A stretch of 64,000 bases of DNA from positions 620,001-684,000 of the forward strand of contig NZ_RHHV01000005.1 of the NCBI RefSeq assembly GCF_003710905.1, given 5' to 3'. The position numbers and the translations under genes are program-made. The stretch comes from Brevibacillus parabrevis. GTDB taxonomy: Bacteria > Bacillota > Bacilli > Brevibacillales > Brevibacillaceae. The notes beneath the pieces are model-generated. The model saw only the letters and a list, made by a program, of their open reading frames with translations, made no database searches and was not told the origin of the DNA. Positions 16,274 to 24,081 of this stretch are shown here, in pieces; the first letter of the stretch is position 1; each line of letters begins with the position of its first letter.

Positions 16274-17269
16274 ATGGCATTTTTTTCATTTTTGAAGCAA
16301 TACAAAAAACAGATCGCTTTGCATTTCTTTTCCTTTCTGTTGGCCGGGGCATTGTTCGCCATCGGTTACAGTGCCTATCAATACAAACAGATGACCGAAA
16401 AATGGTACGCGCCACTCGGCGGACAGACGACGGGCGGTGCGAAGCAAGCAACTGCCTCGCTGCCACCGCCCCGCGATCTGCTGACCGGAACCGAGCCGTT
16501 GAAGCCGTTCGTGGTCATGCTGCTCGGCGTGGACAGTCGCGACGGCGAGAGCGCCCGTTCTGACACGATGATGCTCGCTGCTGTCCATCCGGCGAAGCAA
16601 TCCGTCTACCTCATTTCCATCCCGAGGGACAGCTACATGGAACTGCCGGGAAAAGGCCATGACAAAGTCAATCACGCCATGGCTTTCGGCGGCCCCAAGC
16701 TGGTCAAGGAGTCGCTGGAAAACTTTTTGGACATCAAGATCGATCGCTATGTATCCGTAGACTTTGAAGGCTTCCGCAAAATTGTCGACGAGCTTGGCGG
16801 CGTCTCCGTTCAAGTCCAAAAGCGGATGAAATACAGCGACCCTACGGACGACACTTACATCGACCTGATGCCGGGCTTGCAGGTGCTTTCCGGCGAACAG
16901 GCGCTGGACTACGCCCGCTATCGCAAGAGCGACCTGGGAAAAGAGGACAGCGACTACCAGAGGATTAACCGCCAGCAGGAGATTTTGGCTGCTCTGGCGC
17001 AAAAGGGAGCATCGGCACAGATGTACTCCAAGGCGTTTACTTTGATGGAAATTTTGGGACAGCACGTGAAAACCGATTTTACTGACCAGGAGATCGCTTC
17101 CCTGTTGCTTAGCTACAGCGATGGGACACCGAACAAAATCAAGACAGATACGCTGGTCGGGCAGGACGAACGAATCTGGCACAACGGAATCGTCGGCTGG
17201 TACCATCTCGTTCCGACTGCGGAGCGGGAGCGCGTCCGCAAGCAAATGCAGGCCGCCTTGCAGCCATGA
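16274..17269 (+). CDS. LytR-CpsA-Psr (LCP) family wall-polymer ligase
   Basis: 331-residue membrane-anchored LCP protein with one N-terminal helix (about residues 15-33) and an extracytoplasmic catalytic domain. Signature parts are LLGVDSRDGESARSDTMMLA, ISIPRDSYMELPG, DKVNHAMAFGG and SDYQRINRQQEIL. These hold the Arg and Asp residues used to bind the pyrophosphate of the lipid carrier. LCP enzymes transfer wall teichoic acids, capsules or secondary wall polymers to peptidoglycan, which fits the polymer genes at 1-13.5 kb. Its ribosome binding site GGGGGAGG forms the 3' arm of the upstream hairpin. Confidence 0.88.
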   Translation: MAFFSFLKQYKKQIALHFFSFLLAGALFAIGYSAYQYKQMTEKWYAPLGGQTTGGAKQATASLPPPRDLLTGTEPLKPFVVMLLGVDSRDGESARSDTMMLAAVHPAKQSVYLISIPRDSYMELPGKGHDKVNHAMAFGGPKLVKESLENFLDIKIDRYVSVDFEGFRKIVDELGGVSVQVQKRMKYSDPTDDTYIDLMPGLQVLSGEQALDYARYRKSDLGKEDSDYQRINRQQEILAALAQKGASAQMYSKAFTLMEILGQHVKTDFTDQEIASLLLSYSDGTPNKIKTDTLVGQDERIWHNGIVGWYHLVPTAERERVRKQMQAALQP

Positions 17270-17302
17270 CCCGTGACATACGCAGCGAAAACAAACGCAG
17301 GA

Positions 17303-17338
17303 AGACGCACTCCGCATGAGCAGGGGCGCGTCTTTTTT
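17303..17338 (+). terminator. Intrinsic terminator after the LCP gene
   Basis: AGACGC...GCGTCT stem followed by TTTTTT. Confidence 0.75.
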
Positions 17339-17356
17339 GCGAGGAGACGTTTTTAA

Positions 17357-17386
17357 TTGGAAAATTGATTATTTTTCGAATACAAT
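17357..17386 (+). promoter_or_regulatory. fadD promoter
   Basis: TTGGAA (17357-17362), 18-bp spacer, TACAAT (17381-17386). Downstream only a half FadR-like site (ATGAATG at 17405) is seen. Confidence 0.55.
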
Positions 17387-17460
17387 AGCGATAAGGAAGA
17401 GATTATGAATGTCGATCATAGGGGAGGGGCAAGGCCATTTAAGGGATGGAGGGAATGACC

Positions 17461-19161
17461 ATGTCAAATGCCAAGCCTTGGATTGCCAATTACCCGTCCG
17501 AAACTGCACCGTCACTGGACTACCCCCGTATTCCGTTGACGCAATTTCTCGTGCAGTCGGCTGCGTCGTACCCAGACAACAATGCGATCTACTTCATGGG
17601 AAAAACCATATCGTACCGGGAGCTTTTGGAGCTGTCCTACCGTTTCGCCAACGCGTTGGTAGAGCGCGGCGTGCAAAAAGGCGAACGCGTGGCGATCATG
17701 CTGCCCAACACCCCCCAGGCTGTAATCAGTTACTATGGCGTGCTGTTCGCAGGAGCAACCGTGGTGATGACGAATCCGCTCTACACCGAGCGGGAGCTGA
17801 TTCATCAACTGGAAGATTCCGGCGCACAGACCATCATCACGTTGGATTTGCTGTACAAACGCGTCGCGCAGGTTCGCTCATCGACTCCACTCAAGCGCAT
17901 TTTCGTTACAAGTATTGGCGATTTCCTTCCCTTGCTGAAAAAATGGCTGTATCCACTGGTTCAAAAGAAACAAGGGCACAATCCGCAGGTTACATACGGT
18001 GCCGATGTGGAACCGTTTCTTTCCGTCATAAAAGAAAACGCTGTCAAACCTGTCCAGGTGCCCGTCGATCCGGACAAGGACATTGCCTTGCTCCAGTACA
18101 CGGGAGGCACTACCGGAGTGGCAAAAGGCGTGATGCTGACTCATGCCAACCTCATCGCCAACGCGATCCAGTGCCAGGCTGTCCTTTACAAGCTGAAAAA
18201 AGGCGGCGAGCGAATTTTGGGCGTGCTCCCGCTGTTTCACGTCTACGGCATGACGACCGTGATGAACAAAGGAATCTGTATTGCCGCCGAAATCATTCTC
18301 GTGCCCAAATTCGAGGTCAAACAAATTTTCGAGATGATCGACAAGCGCAAGCCGACTTTGTTCCCCGGGGCACCGACGATGTACATTGCGCTGATCAATC
18401 ACCCTGACTTGAAAAACCACGACCTGTCTTCGATCGACGCGTGCGTCAGCGGCTCGGCGCCGTTGCCGATCGAGGTCAAACTCAAGTTTGAGGAGCTGAC
18501 AGGAGGCAAGCTGGTGGAAGGCTACGGCCTGACCGAAGCTTCGCCGGTGACGCATTCCAATCCGATCTGGGAAAAGAGCATCACAGGCAGCATCGGCATG
18601 CCTTGGCCGGATACCGACTGCCGCATCATCGACACGGCTACAGGAGAAGAGCTGCCACAGGGCGAGATCGGGGAGCTGGCGGTAAAAGGGCCGCAGGTCA
18701 TGCTCGGCTACTGGAACCGGCCGGAAGACACTGCCGCCGTCCTGAAAGATGGCTGGCTCTTGACAGGCGACGTCGGGTACATGGACGAGAACGGCTATTT
18801 TTACATCGTCGACCGCAAAAAAGACATGATCATCGCGGGCGGCTTCAACATTTATCCGCGTGAAGTGGAAGAAGTGCTGTTCGAGCATCCGGCGATTCAG
18901 GAAGCGGCGGTGATCGGCGTGCCCGACCCGTATCGCGGCGAGACAGTCAAAGCGTTTATCGTCTTCAAGGACGGAAAGCAGGCGAGCGAGGAAGAATTGG
19001 AAGCGCATTGCCGCCAGAAGCTTGCCGCCTACAAAATTCCGCGCAAGTACGAAGTTCGCACAGAGCTGCCGAAAACGATGGTCGGAAAAGTGTTGCGCAG
19101 GCAGCTGCAAGAAGAAGACAAAGCGCGTCGGGAAACACAAGAAGAGATCAAAACAAGCTGA
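17461..19161 (+). CDS. fadD: Long-chain fatty-acid-CoA ligase
   Basis: 566-residue AMP-forming acyl-CoA synthetase (LcfA/FadD) that activates fatty acids for beta-oxidation. Motifs: the P-loop LQYTGGTTGVAKGVMLTH (about residues 213-230), VEGYGLTEASPV, the GWLLTGDVGYMDENGYFYIV block and the C-terminal hinge DRKKDMIIAGGFNIYPREVE with catalytic Lys in ELPKTMVGKVLRR. Start ATG 17461 is preceded by GGAGGGA; ATGs at 17446 and 17455 overlap that site. The order fadD, fadR, crotonase, etfB, etfA matches the B. subtilis lcfA operon. Here fadR has its own promoter and operator. Confidence 0.92.
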   Translation: MSNAKPWIANYPSETAPSLDYPRIPLTQFLVQSAASYPDNNAIYFMGKTISYRELLELSYRFANALVERGVQKGERVAIMLPNTPQAVISYYGVLFAGATVVMTNPLYTERELIHQLEDSGAQTIITLDLLYKRVAQVRSSTPLKRIFVTSIGDFLPLLKKWLYPLVQKKQGHNPQVTYGADVEPFLSVIKENAVKPVQVPVDPDKDIALLQYTGGTTGVAKGVMLTHANLIANAIQCQAVLYKLKKGGERILGVLPLFHVYGMTTVMNKGICIAAEIILVPKFEVKQIFEMIDKRKPTLFPGAPTMYIALINHPDLKNHDLSSIDACVSGSAPLPIEVKLKFEELTGGKLVEGYGLTEASPVTHSNPIWEKSITGSIGMPWPDTDCRIIDTATGEELPQGEIGELAVKGPQVMLGYWNRPEDTAAVLKDGWLLTGDVGYMDENGYFYIVDRKKDMIIAGGFNIYPREVEEVLFEHPAIQEAAVIGVPDPYRGETVKAFIVFKDGKQASEEELEAHCRQKLAAYKIPRKYEVRTELPKTMVGKVLRRQLQEEDKARRETQEEIKTS

Positions 19162-19265
19162 CGAAAGACAGGGTCAAGCGGTGCGCATCCTGAGAGGGAA
19201 GCGGCCGTTTTTGTGGGGTGAAAAGGGACAAGCATTCGTTGCTCTTCGACGCGCGGCACTTGCGA

Positions 19266-19294
19266 TTGACACCGTCAGGTTCGTGTATTAAACT
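19266..19294 (+). promoter_or_regulatory. fadR promoter
   Basis: TTGACA (19266-19271), 17-bp spacer, TAAACT (19289-19294). The FadR operator begins 7 bp downstream, covering the expected transcription start. Confidence 0.7.
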
Positions 19295-19300
19295 ATTTTT

Positions 19301-19320
19301 ATGAATGAATAATCATTCAT
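19301..19320. promoter_or_regulatory. FadR operator
   Basis: Palindrome ATGAATGA-ATAA-TCATTCAT, matching the known Bacillus FadR site TGAATGAnTAnTCATTCA. FadR binds it without long-chain acyl-CoA, so fadR and the downstream genes should be induced by fatty acids. Confidence 0.85.
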
Positions 19321-19365
19321 TTCAGGATTTTTTTATCATCACTGCGAGTAAAGATGGAGGTTATT

Positions 19366-19956
19366 ATGGCAAAGAAAACGGGGGAAAAGTATCAAGCCAT
19401 TATTGATGCTGCTGTACGGGTAATCGCCAAACAAGGCTATTACAGCGCCCAGGTATCGAAGATTGCAAAAGAGGCGAAGGTAGCAGACGGCACCATATAC
19501 CTCTATTTTGAAAACAAGGATGATATCCTGATTTCCTTGTTCAACGAAAAGATGGGACAATTTGTGGACGAAAACCGCAAGCGAATCTCGGAAGCGACGA
19601 CGATTGAACAAAAATTGTACGTCCTCGTGCATGCGCATCTGAGCCAACTGGCGAAAGACCAGGAGCTGGCAAAGGTGACGCAAATTGAACTGCGCCAAGC
19701 CAATCCGTTCATCAACGAAGGCATCGGCAAAGTGATGAAGCAATATTTCAATCTGATTGAGGAAGTCATCCAGGAAGGGATGGAGCAAGGAGTATTCCGC
19801 CCCGATCTGGAGGTCAGAATGACACGCAAAATGATTTTCGGCACGCTGGATGAAGTGACGACTTCCTGGGTCATGAAGCAGTGCAAGTACGACCTTGTCT
19901 CTCATGTTGATTCCATTCATAACCTCTTCCTGTTTGGTATGAAGGGAAAAGAATGA
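19366..19956 (+). CDS. fadR: TetR-family fatty-acid regulator FadR
   Basis: 196-residue TetR-family repressor, orthologous by position and sequence to Bacillus FadR (YsiA). The N-terminal helix-turn-helix reads YYSAQVSKIAKEAKVADGTIYLYFENKDDI; the C-terminal domain (about residues 80-196) would bind long-chain acyl-CoA. Start ATG 19366 has GGAGG at 19356-19360; an in-frame ATG at 19354 overlaps that site. It stands downstream of a matching operator, so it is probably autoregulated and controls the following crotonase and etf genes. Confidence 0.9.
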   Translation: MAKKTGEKYQAIIDAAVRVIAKQGYYSAQVSKIAKEAKVADGTIYLYFENKDDILISLFNEKMGQFVDENRKRISEATTIEQKLYVLVHAHLSQLAKDQELAKVTQIELRQANPFINEGIGKVMKQYFNLIEEVIQEGMEQGVFRPDLEVRMTRKMIFGTLDEVTTSWVMKQCKYDLVSHVDSIHNLFLFGMKGKE

Positions 19957-19988
19957 AAGAAAAGCTTTTTTTGTGTGAGAACGTTTGT

Positions 19989-20022
19989 TACAATGGAAAC
20001 AGCAAGACTGAGCGTTCGTTCA
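19989..20022 (+). promoter_or_regulatory. Possible promoter element and dyad before the enoyl-CoA hydratase
   Basis: A -10-like TACAAT (19989-19994) without a good -35. Downstream is the near-palindrome TGAGCGTTCGTTCA (20009-20022), a TetR-type half-site pair that does not match the FadR box. Confidence 0.3.
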
Positions 20023-20075
20023 GAAAGCATAAATAGCCTGTTTGTTCATATGGATAGATGTTTGGGGGGAGAGGA

Positions 20076-20849
20076 ATGGATTCGCATTGGAATGTGGAAA
20101 TCGCTGATCGGGTCGCTACCGTCACGATCAGCAACCCGCCAGCTAACGCATTGGGCAAAGCGGTGCTCGATGAATTGAGTGAACTTTTGGACCAGTTGGA
20201 AAACAACGCAGACGTCAAAGCGATTGTTTTGACTGGCGAAGGGCGCTTTTTCATTGCGGGAGCGGATATCAAAGAGTTTACCCAATTGGCCCCTGCCGAG
20301 GCGGAAGCGATGGCCAGAAGTGGTCAAGCGTTGTTCGATCGACTGGAGACATTCCCTAAGCCCATTATCGCCGCCATCAACGGCGCTTGCCTGGGTGGCG
20401 GACTGGAACTTGCGATGGCTTGCCATATACGCTTTGCCGCCGTGGAAGCAAAGCTCGGCCTGCCGGAGCTGAACCTGGGGCTGATCCCCGGCTACGGAGG
20501 AACGCAGCGTTTGCCGCGACTGGTCGGCAGAGGAAAAGCGACCCAGATGATTCTCACCTCCGAGATGATTGGCGGCGAGGAAGCTTTGCGCATCGGGCTT
20601 GTGGAAGCGGTTTATCCGGCGGAGATTTTGCTGGATGAAGTGAAAAAGCTGACTCAGGCGATCGTGCAAAAAAGCGCTGTTACGCTCAAGCTCGCCCTGC
20701 AATCGGTTCACAATACGGTGCAAGTCGGTTTGGCGGAAGGCTTGGAACAGGAAGCGAAAAAATTCGGGGAAGCTTTTGCTTCAGAAGATATGAAAGAAGG
20801 CGTTGCAGCCTTTTTGGAAAAGCGCAAACCGCAGTTTGCAGACAAGTAA
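20076..20849 (+). CDS. fadB: Enoyl-CoA hydratase (crotonase family)
   Basis: 257-residue crotonase that hydrates trans-2-enoyl-CoA in beta-oxidation. The oxyanion-hole sequence FIAGADIKEF and the crotonase signature INGACLGGGLELAMACHIRFAA are present. The active-site segment is KLGLPELNLGLIPGYGGTQRLPRLVG, with the glutamates expected for hydratase activity. Start ATG 20076 is preceded by GGGGGGAGAGG; an upstream in-frame ATG at 20058 lies before that site. Orthologous by position to B. subtilis ysiB/fadB, between fadR and etfB. Confidence 0.9.
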   Translation: MDSHWNVEIADRVATVTISNPPANALGKAVLDELSELLDQLENNADVKAIVLTGEGRFFIAGADIKEFTQLAPAEAEAMARSGQALFDRLETFPKPIIAAINGACLGGGLELAMACHIRFAAVEAKLGLPELNLGLIPGYGGTQRLPRLVGRGKATQMILTSEMIGGEEALRIGLVEAVYPAEILLDEVKKLTQAIVQKSAVTLKLALQSVHNTVQVGLAEGLEQEAKKFGEAFASEDMKEGVAAFLEKRKPQFADK

Positions 20850-20905
20850 TCACATGCAGCAGCGGCATCACCAGTACGAGGAACGATTAAGGAGGAGGCA
20901 TCCTG

Positions 20906-21673
20906 ATGAAAATCGTGGTTGTGTTGAAGCAGACGTTTGACACAGAAGAAAAAATCGTGATCCAAAACGGGCAAATTTCCGAGGATGGCGTGGAAGTCAT
21001 CATCAATCCTTACGACGAGTATGCGGTAGAGGAAGCAATCAAGCTCAAAGAGGAACATGGCGGCGAAGTGACGGTGATCAGCGTAGGTCCTGACCGTGTG
21101 GAAAGCTCTTTGCGCACCGCTTTGGCGATGGGCGCGGACAAAGCTGTCCTGGTGGATGACGAGTCTTTGTTTGGCGACGAATATACAACCGCTAAGGTGC
21201 TTGCTGCGGTTGCGAACAAAATCGGCTATGACATCATCATCGGCGGGCAAATGGCGGTTGACTCCGGCGCAGGCCAAGGCGGACCTCGCCTCGCGGAAGA
21301 GCTGGGAATCAACCACGTCTCCACTGCTGTGAAGCTGGAAGTGGACGGCACCACCGTTCGTGTTGAGCGCGATGTGGAAGGCGATCTCGAAGTGGTGGAA
21401 ACCAGCTTGCCTGTGTTGATTACGGCTCAGCAAGGGCTGAACGAGCCGCGCTATCCTTCTCTCCCGGGGATCATGAAAGCGAAGAAAAAGCCGTTGGATC
21501 GACTCGGTGCAGACGATTTGGGACTGACAGCCGAAGCGGTGCAGGCCAAGACGCAAATTGTCGACCAGACGCTGCCTCCGAAAAAGCAGGCTGGCCGTAT
21601 TCTCTCTGGCGATTTGGCGGCCCAAACGTCGGAATTGGTGCAACTGTTGCGCAATGAAGCGAAAGTGATCTAA
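20906..21673 (+). CDS. etfB: Electron transfer flavoprotein beta subunit
   Basis: 255-residue ETF beta subunit, partner of EtfA in a soluble FAD/AMP heterodimer that takes electrons from acyl-CoA dehydrogenases. Typical segments are INPYDEYAVEEAIKLKE, RTALAMGADKAVLV and the IIGGQMAVDSGAGQGGPRLA nucleotide-binding part. The ETF-beta family signature lies in the ERDVEGDLEVVETSLPVLIT region. AAGGAGGAGG precedes the start. It is separated from etfA by 20 nt and belongs to the fatty-acid operon. Confidence 0.93.
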   Translation: MKIVVVLKQTFDTEEKIVIQNGQISEDGVEVIINPYDEYAVEEAIKLKEEHGGEVTVISVGPDRVESSLRTALAMGADKAVLVDDESLFGDEYTTAKVLAAVANKIGYDIIIGGQMAVDSGAGQGGPRLAEELGINHVSTAVKLEVDGTTVRVERDVEGDLEVVETSLPVLITAQQGLNEPRYPSLPGIMKAKKKPLDRLGADDLGLTAEAVQAKTQIVDQTLPPKKQAGRILSGDLAAQTSELVQLLRNEAKVI

Positions 21674-21693
21674 GCGAGAGGGAGAGGATATCC

Positions 21694-22653
21694 ATGAAAA
21701 AAGTTCTTGTACTTACAGAAGTACGTGACGGACAACTTCGCAATGTGTCGCTGGAAGCGTTGGCCGCAGCGCAAGTATTGGCCGAAGGTGGCGAAATCGT
21801 TGCAGGCGTATTCGGGGCAGATGCTGCTTCCCATGCGCAAGTATTGGCGCAGCATGGAGCGAGCACAGTTTATACAGCGGATCACCAGGCACTGGTTCAG
21901 TACACACCTGACGCTTATGCGCAGGCACTTGTCCAGCTGATCGAGCTTGCCTCTCCTGATGCGATCGTGCTGGGCCACACGGCAATCGGCCGCGATGTTG
22001 CTCCTCGCGTAGCGGCGAAGCTCGGCTACGGCCTCGTATCTGACGTAACAAGCCTGGAAGCAGGACCTGTGTTCGTTCGTCCGATTTACGCCGGAAAAGC
22101 GTTCCAACAACGCAAATTTGTGGACGGCAAAATTTTTATCACGATCCGTCCAAACAATATCGCAATCGGTACGCCGGACGCGTCCAAAACGGCTGTTGTC
22201 GTTCCGGTTGATCTGGAAATCAAAGACTTGCGTACGATCGTGAAAGAAGTCGTACGAAAAACGAGCGGAAAAGTGGACTTGTCCGAAGCGAAAGTCGTCA
22301 TCTCCGGCGGGCGCGGCGTGAAGAGCGCGGAAGGCTTCCAGCCGCTGTACGATTTGGCTGAGGTGCTGGGAGCGGCTGTAGGGGCATCCCGTGGCGCTTG
22401 CGACGCCGACTACTGCGACTACTCCATGCAGATCGGGCAAACCGGAAAAGTCGTCACACCTGACCTGTATATCGCGTGCGGAATTTCCGGGGCGATCCAG
22501 CACTTGGCCGGGATGTCCAGCTCCAAAGTGATCGTTGCGATCAACAAAGACCCGGAAGCACCTATTTTCCAAGTGGCCGATTACGGCATCGTGGGCGACC
22601 TGTTCGAAGTGCTCCCGCTGCTGACTGCCGAGTTCAAAAAAGTGTTGGTGTAA
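21694..22653 (+). CDS. etfA: Electron transfer flavoprotein alpha subunit
   Basis: 319-residue ETF alpha subunit carrying FAD. The C-terminal FAD domain shows [54 protein letters not shown] and [20 protein letters not shown], the standard ETF-alpha signature. It passes electrons toward the quinone pool through an ETF-quinone oxidoreductase. The start follows GAGAGGGAGAGG-like purines, 20 nt after etfB, and a terminator closes the operon. Confidence 0.94.
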   Translation: MKKVLVLTEVRDGQLRNVSLEALAAAQVLAEGGEIVAGVFGADAASHAQVLAQHGASTVYTADHQALVQYTPDAYAQALVQLIELASPDAIVLGHTAIGRDVAPRVAAKLGYGLVSDVTSLEAGPVFVRPIYAGKAFQQRKFVDGKIFITIRPNNIAIGTPDASKTAVVVPVDLEIKDLRTIVKEVVRKTSGKVDLSEAKVVISGGRGVKSAEGFQPLYDLAEVLGAAVGASRGACDADYCDYSMQIGQTGKVVTPDLYIACGISGAIQHLAGMSSSKVIVAINKDPEAPIFQVADYGIVGDLFEVLPLLTAEFKKVLV

Positions 22654-22679
22654 GGCGAAAGAAACAATTGTCACACATG

Positions 22680-22711
22680 GAAGCGTCCCACTCCCGGGGC
22701 GCTTTTTTTGT
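22680..22711 (+). terminator. Terminator of the fad/etf operon
   Basis: AAGCGTCCC...GGGGCGCTT stem followed by TTTTT. Confidence 0.8.
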
Positions 22712-22720
22712 TCCAAACCC

Positions 22721-22750
22721 TTACCTTATTCTGTTCTCGGTTGTTATAAT
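22721..22750 (+). promoter_or_regulatory. Promoter of the coiled-coil gene
   Basis: -10 TATAAT (22745-22750) with a weak -35 TTACCT at 22721-22726, 18-bp spacing. Confidence 0.45.
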
Positions 22751-22774
22751 AAATGAATAGGAGAGGTGAGCGTC

Positions 22775-23062
22775 ATGAGTGAAGAGCTGTTGCAACAACT
22801 GGTTCACATGGTGGCGGAGAACAATCGGCTCATCAAAGACGTGCAGCAGGAGCTGCGGGAGTTCAAGGCTGAGATGTATGAGTTCAAAACGGAGATGTAC
22901 GCATTTCGCGACGAGATGTACGAGTTCCGCGATGATGCTACCCAGCGCCTGGAGCGTCTGGAGCGGCAAGACAAGCTGATCGAAGCTGACATCGGTTTGA
23001 TGCACAAAAAGGTGAGCGACCATGAACGGGAGATCAACCGTATCAAGCAAGTCGGTCAATAA
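22775..23062 (+). CDS. Small coiled-coil protein with EMYxF heptads
   Basis: 95-residue soluble, highly charged protein predicted to be almost wholly coiled coil. Three successive seven-residue units of the type E-M-Y-x-F-x-x lie at about residues 33-53, flanked by Leu/Arg-rich heptads and a basic tail. Start ATG 22775 is preceded by the strong site AGGAGAGGTGA (22759-22769). I do not know the function. It is a single-gene insertion into the conserved etfA-trxA order. Such proteins often act as oligomerising scaffolds, but nothing here identifies a partner. Confidence 0.7.
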   Translation: MSEELLQQLVHMVAENNRLIKDVQQELREFKAEMYEFKTEMYAFRDEMYEFRDDATQRLERLERQDKLIEADIGLMHKKVSDHEREINRIKQVGQ

Positions 23063-23223
23063 ATCGAATGGTCAACAATAAGGGAGCGACACTCTGGATA
23101 GACTATAGCGTGAAGTGCGCACAAAGTGCGGGGCGCCGTAGTCATTTTTGTTTTTGGATGATATACTGTAGGAGCGTCTGAACCCTTTTTTTAGTAATTG
23201 ACTTTTCGAGGAGGTAACTTTCC

Positions 23224-23541
23224 ATGGCAATCGTAAATGCAACTGACCAAAACTTTTCCCAGGAAGTAGAGCAAGGCGGTACTGTCCTGGTTGACTTCTG
23301 GGCTCCTTGGTGCGGCCCTTGCAAAATGATCGCTCCTGTCCTGGAGCAAATCGACGGAGAAGTGGGCTCCAAGCTCAAAATCGTCAAAGTAAACGTTGAC
23401 GACAACCCGGATTCCGCAGGCCGTTTTGGCGTTATGTCCATCCCGACCTTGATCGTCTTCAAAGATGGTCAGCCTGTAGACAAAGTGATCGGCTTCCAAC
23501 CAAAAGAAGCCCTCATGGCAACCGTAGGCAAACACCTGTAA
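23224..23541 (+). CDS. trxA: Thioredoxin
   Basis: 105-residue cytoplasmic thioredoxin that reduces protein disulfides and is recharged by thioredoxin reductase. The active site is FWAPWCGPCK, with cysteines 30 and 33. The cis-proline loop MSIPTLIVFKDG and the whole length match the family. GAGGAGGTAA at 23209 precedes the start. In B. subtilis trxA also sits between etfA and uvrC. Confidence 0.96.
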   Translation: MAIVNATDQNFSQEVEQGGTVLVDFWAPWCGPCKMIAPVLEQIDGEVGSKLKIVKVNVDDNPDSAGRFGVMSIPTLIVFKDGQPVDKVIGFQPKEALMATVGKHL

Positions 23542-23559
23542 GCATAAACGACCAGACAG

Positions 23560-23595
23560 CATGAGAAGCGGCGCTCCAATGCCGCTTTTCTCATG
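23560..23595 (+). terminator. Long hairpin after trxA
   Basis: Stem CATGAGAAGCGGC (23560-23572) / GCCGCTTTTCTCATG (23581-23595), strong but with no U-run after it on +. It may protect the 3' end or slow the polymerase; a true terminator follows. Confidence 0.5.
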
Positions 23596-23655
23596 TCTGC
23601 ACGGATGCTGTCTTTTTGCTTCCTTATAATAGAAAGCGTTTTCACGAACGATTAA

Positions 23656-23688
23656 ACTGTCGCTGCAATGAGAAGCGGCAGTTTTTTT
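23656..23688 (+). terminator. Intrinsic terminator downstream of trxA
   Basis: ACTGTCGCT...AGCGGCAGT stem followed by TTTTTTT. The 3' half repeats ATGAGAAGCGGC from the preceding hairpin. Confidence 0.75.
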
Positions 23689-23800
23689 GCTTGGGCTGCG
23701 ATTATGCCGGAGCTACGTTTTCTAATCCGCCGAATCGTGATACTATGAGCATAGAACGTACATTCTTATTGCAGGAATGATAAGGGAAGGAAGTCATTTG

Positions 23801-24052
23801 ATGCCAAGCAAATTGACGAAAGAGCAAAGCGACTATCTCGTGTCGAAAATACAGCGGTTTTTCGCTGAACAACGCTCGGAAAACCTGGGCAATCTGGAAA
23901 CGGAAGAGATGATCGAGTTCTTTTCCAAAGAACTGGGGCCGTTTTTTTACAACCAAGGAGTACAGGATAGCCGCAAGCTTTTGCTGGAACGGATGAGCGC
24001 ACTGGAAGACGAGCTGTACGTCCTGGAGCAGCCCGTCATGAAAAAGCGATAG
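23801..24052 (+). CDS. DUF2164 family protein
   Basis: 83-residue protein resembling the DUF2164 family: a Lys/Glu-rich start ([19 protein letters not shown]) and the segment [17 protein letters not shown] that is characteristic of these short proteins. Function is unknown. Start ATG 23801 has GGGAAGGAAG upstream; the in-frame ATG at 23777 has none. It lies 29 nt before uvrC and is probably co-transcribed with it. Confidence 0.7.
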   Translation: MPSKLTKEQSDYLVSKIQRFFAEQRSENLGNLETEEMIEFFSKELGPFFYNQGVQDSRKLLLERMSALEDELYVLEQPVMKKR

Positions 24053-24081
24053 CAGATGAAAGAACGAGGGAGGGAGCAGCC

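Noticed and set aside
17405-17424. Possible FadR operator before fadD
   Set aside because: Only ATGAATG matches; the second half of the palindrome is absent.
23624-23629. TATAAT between the two trxA hairpins
   Set aside because: No -35 element at a suitable distance and a terminator follows within 60 bp.
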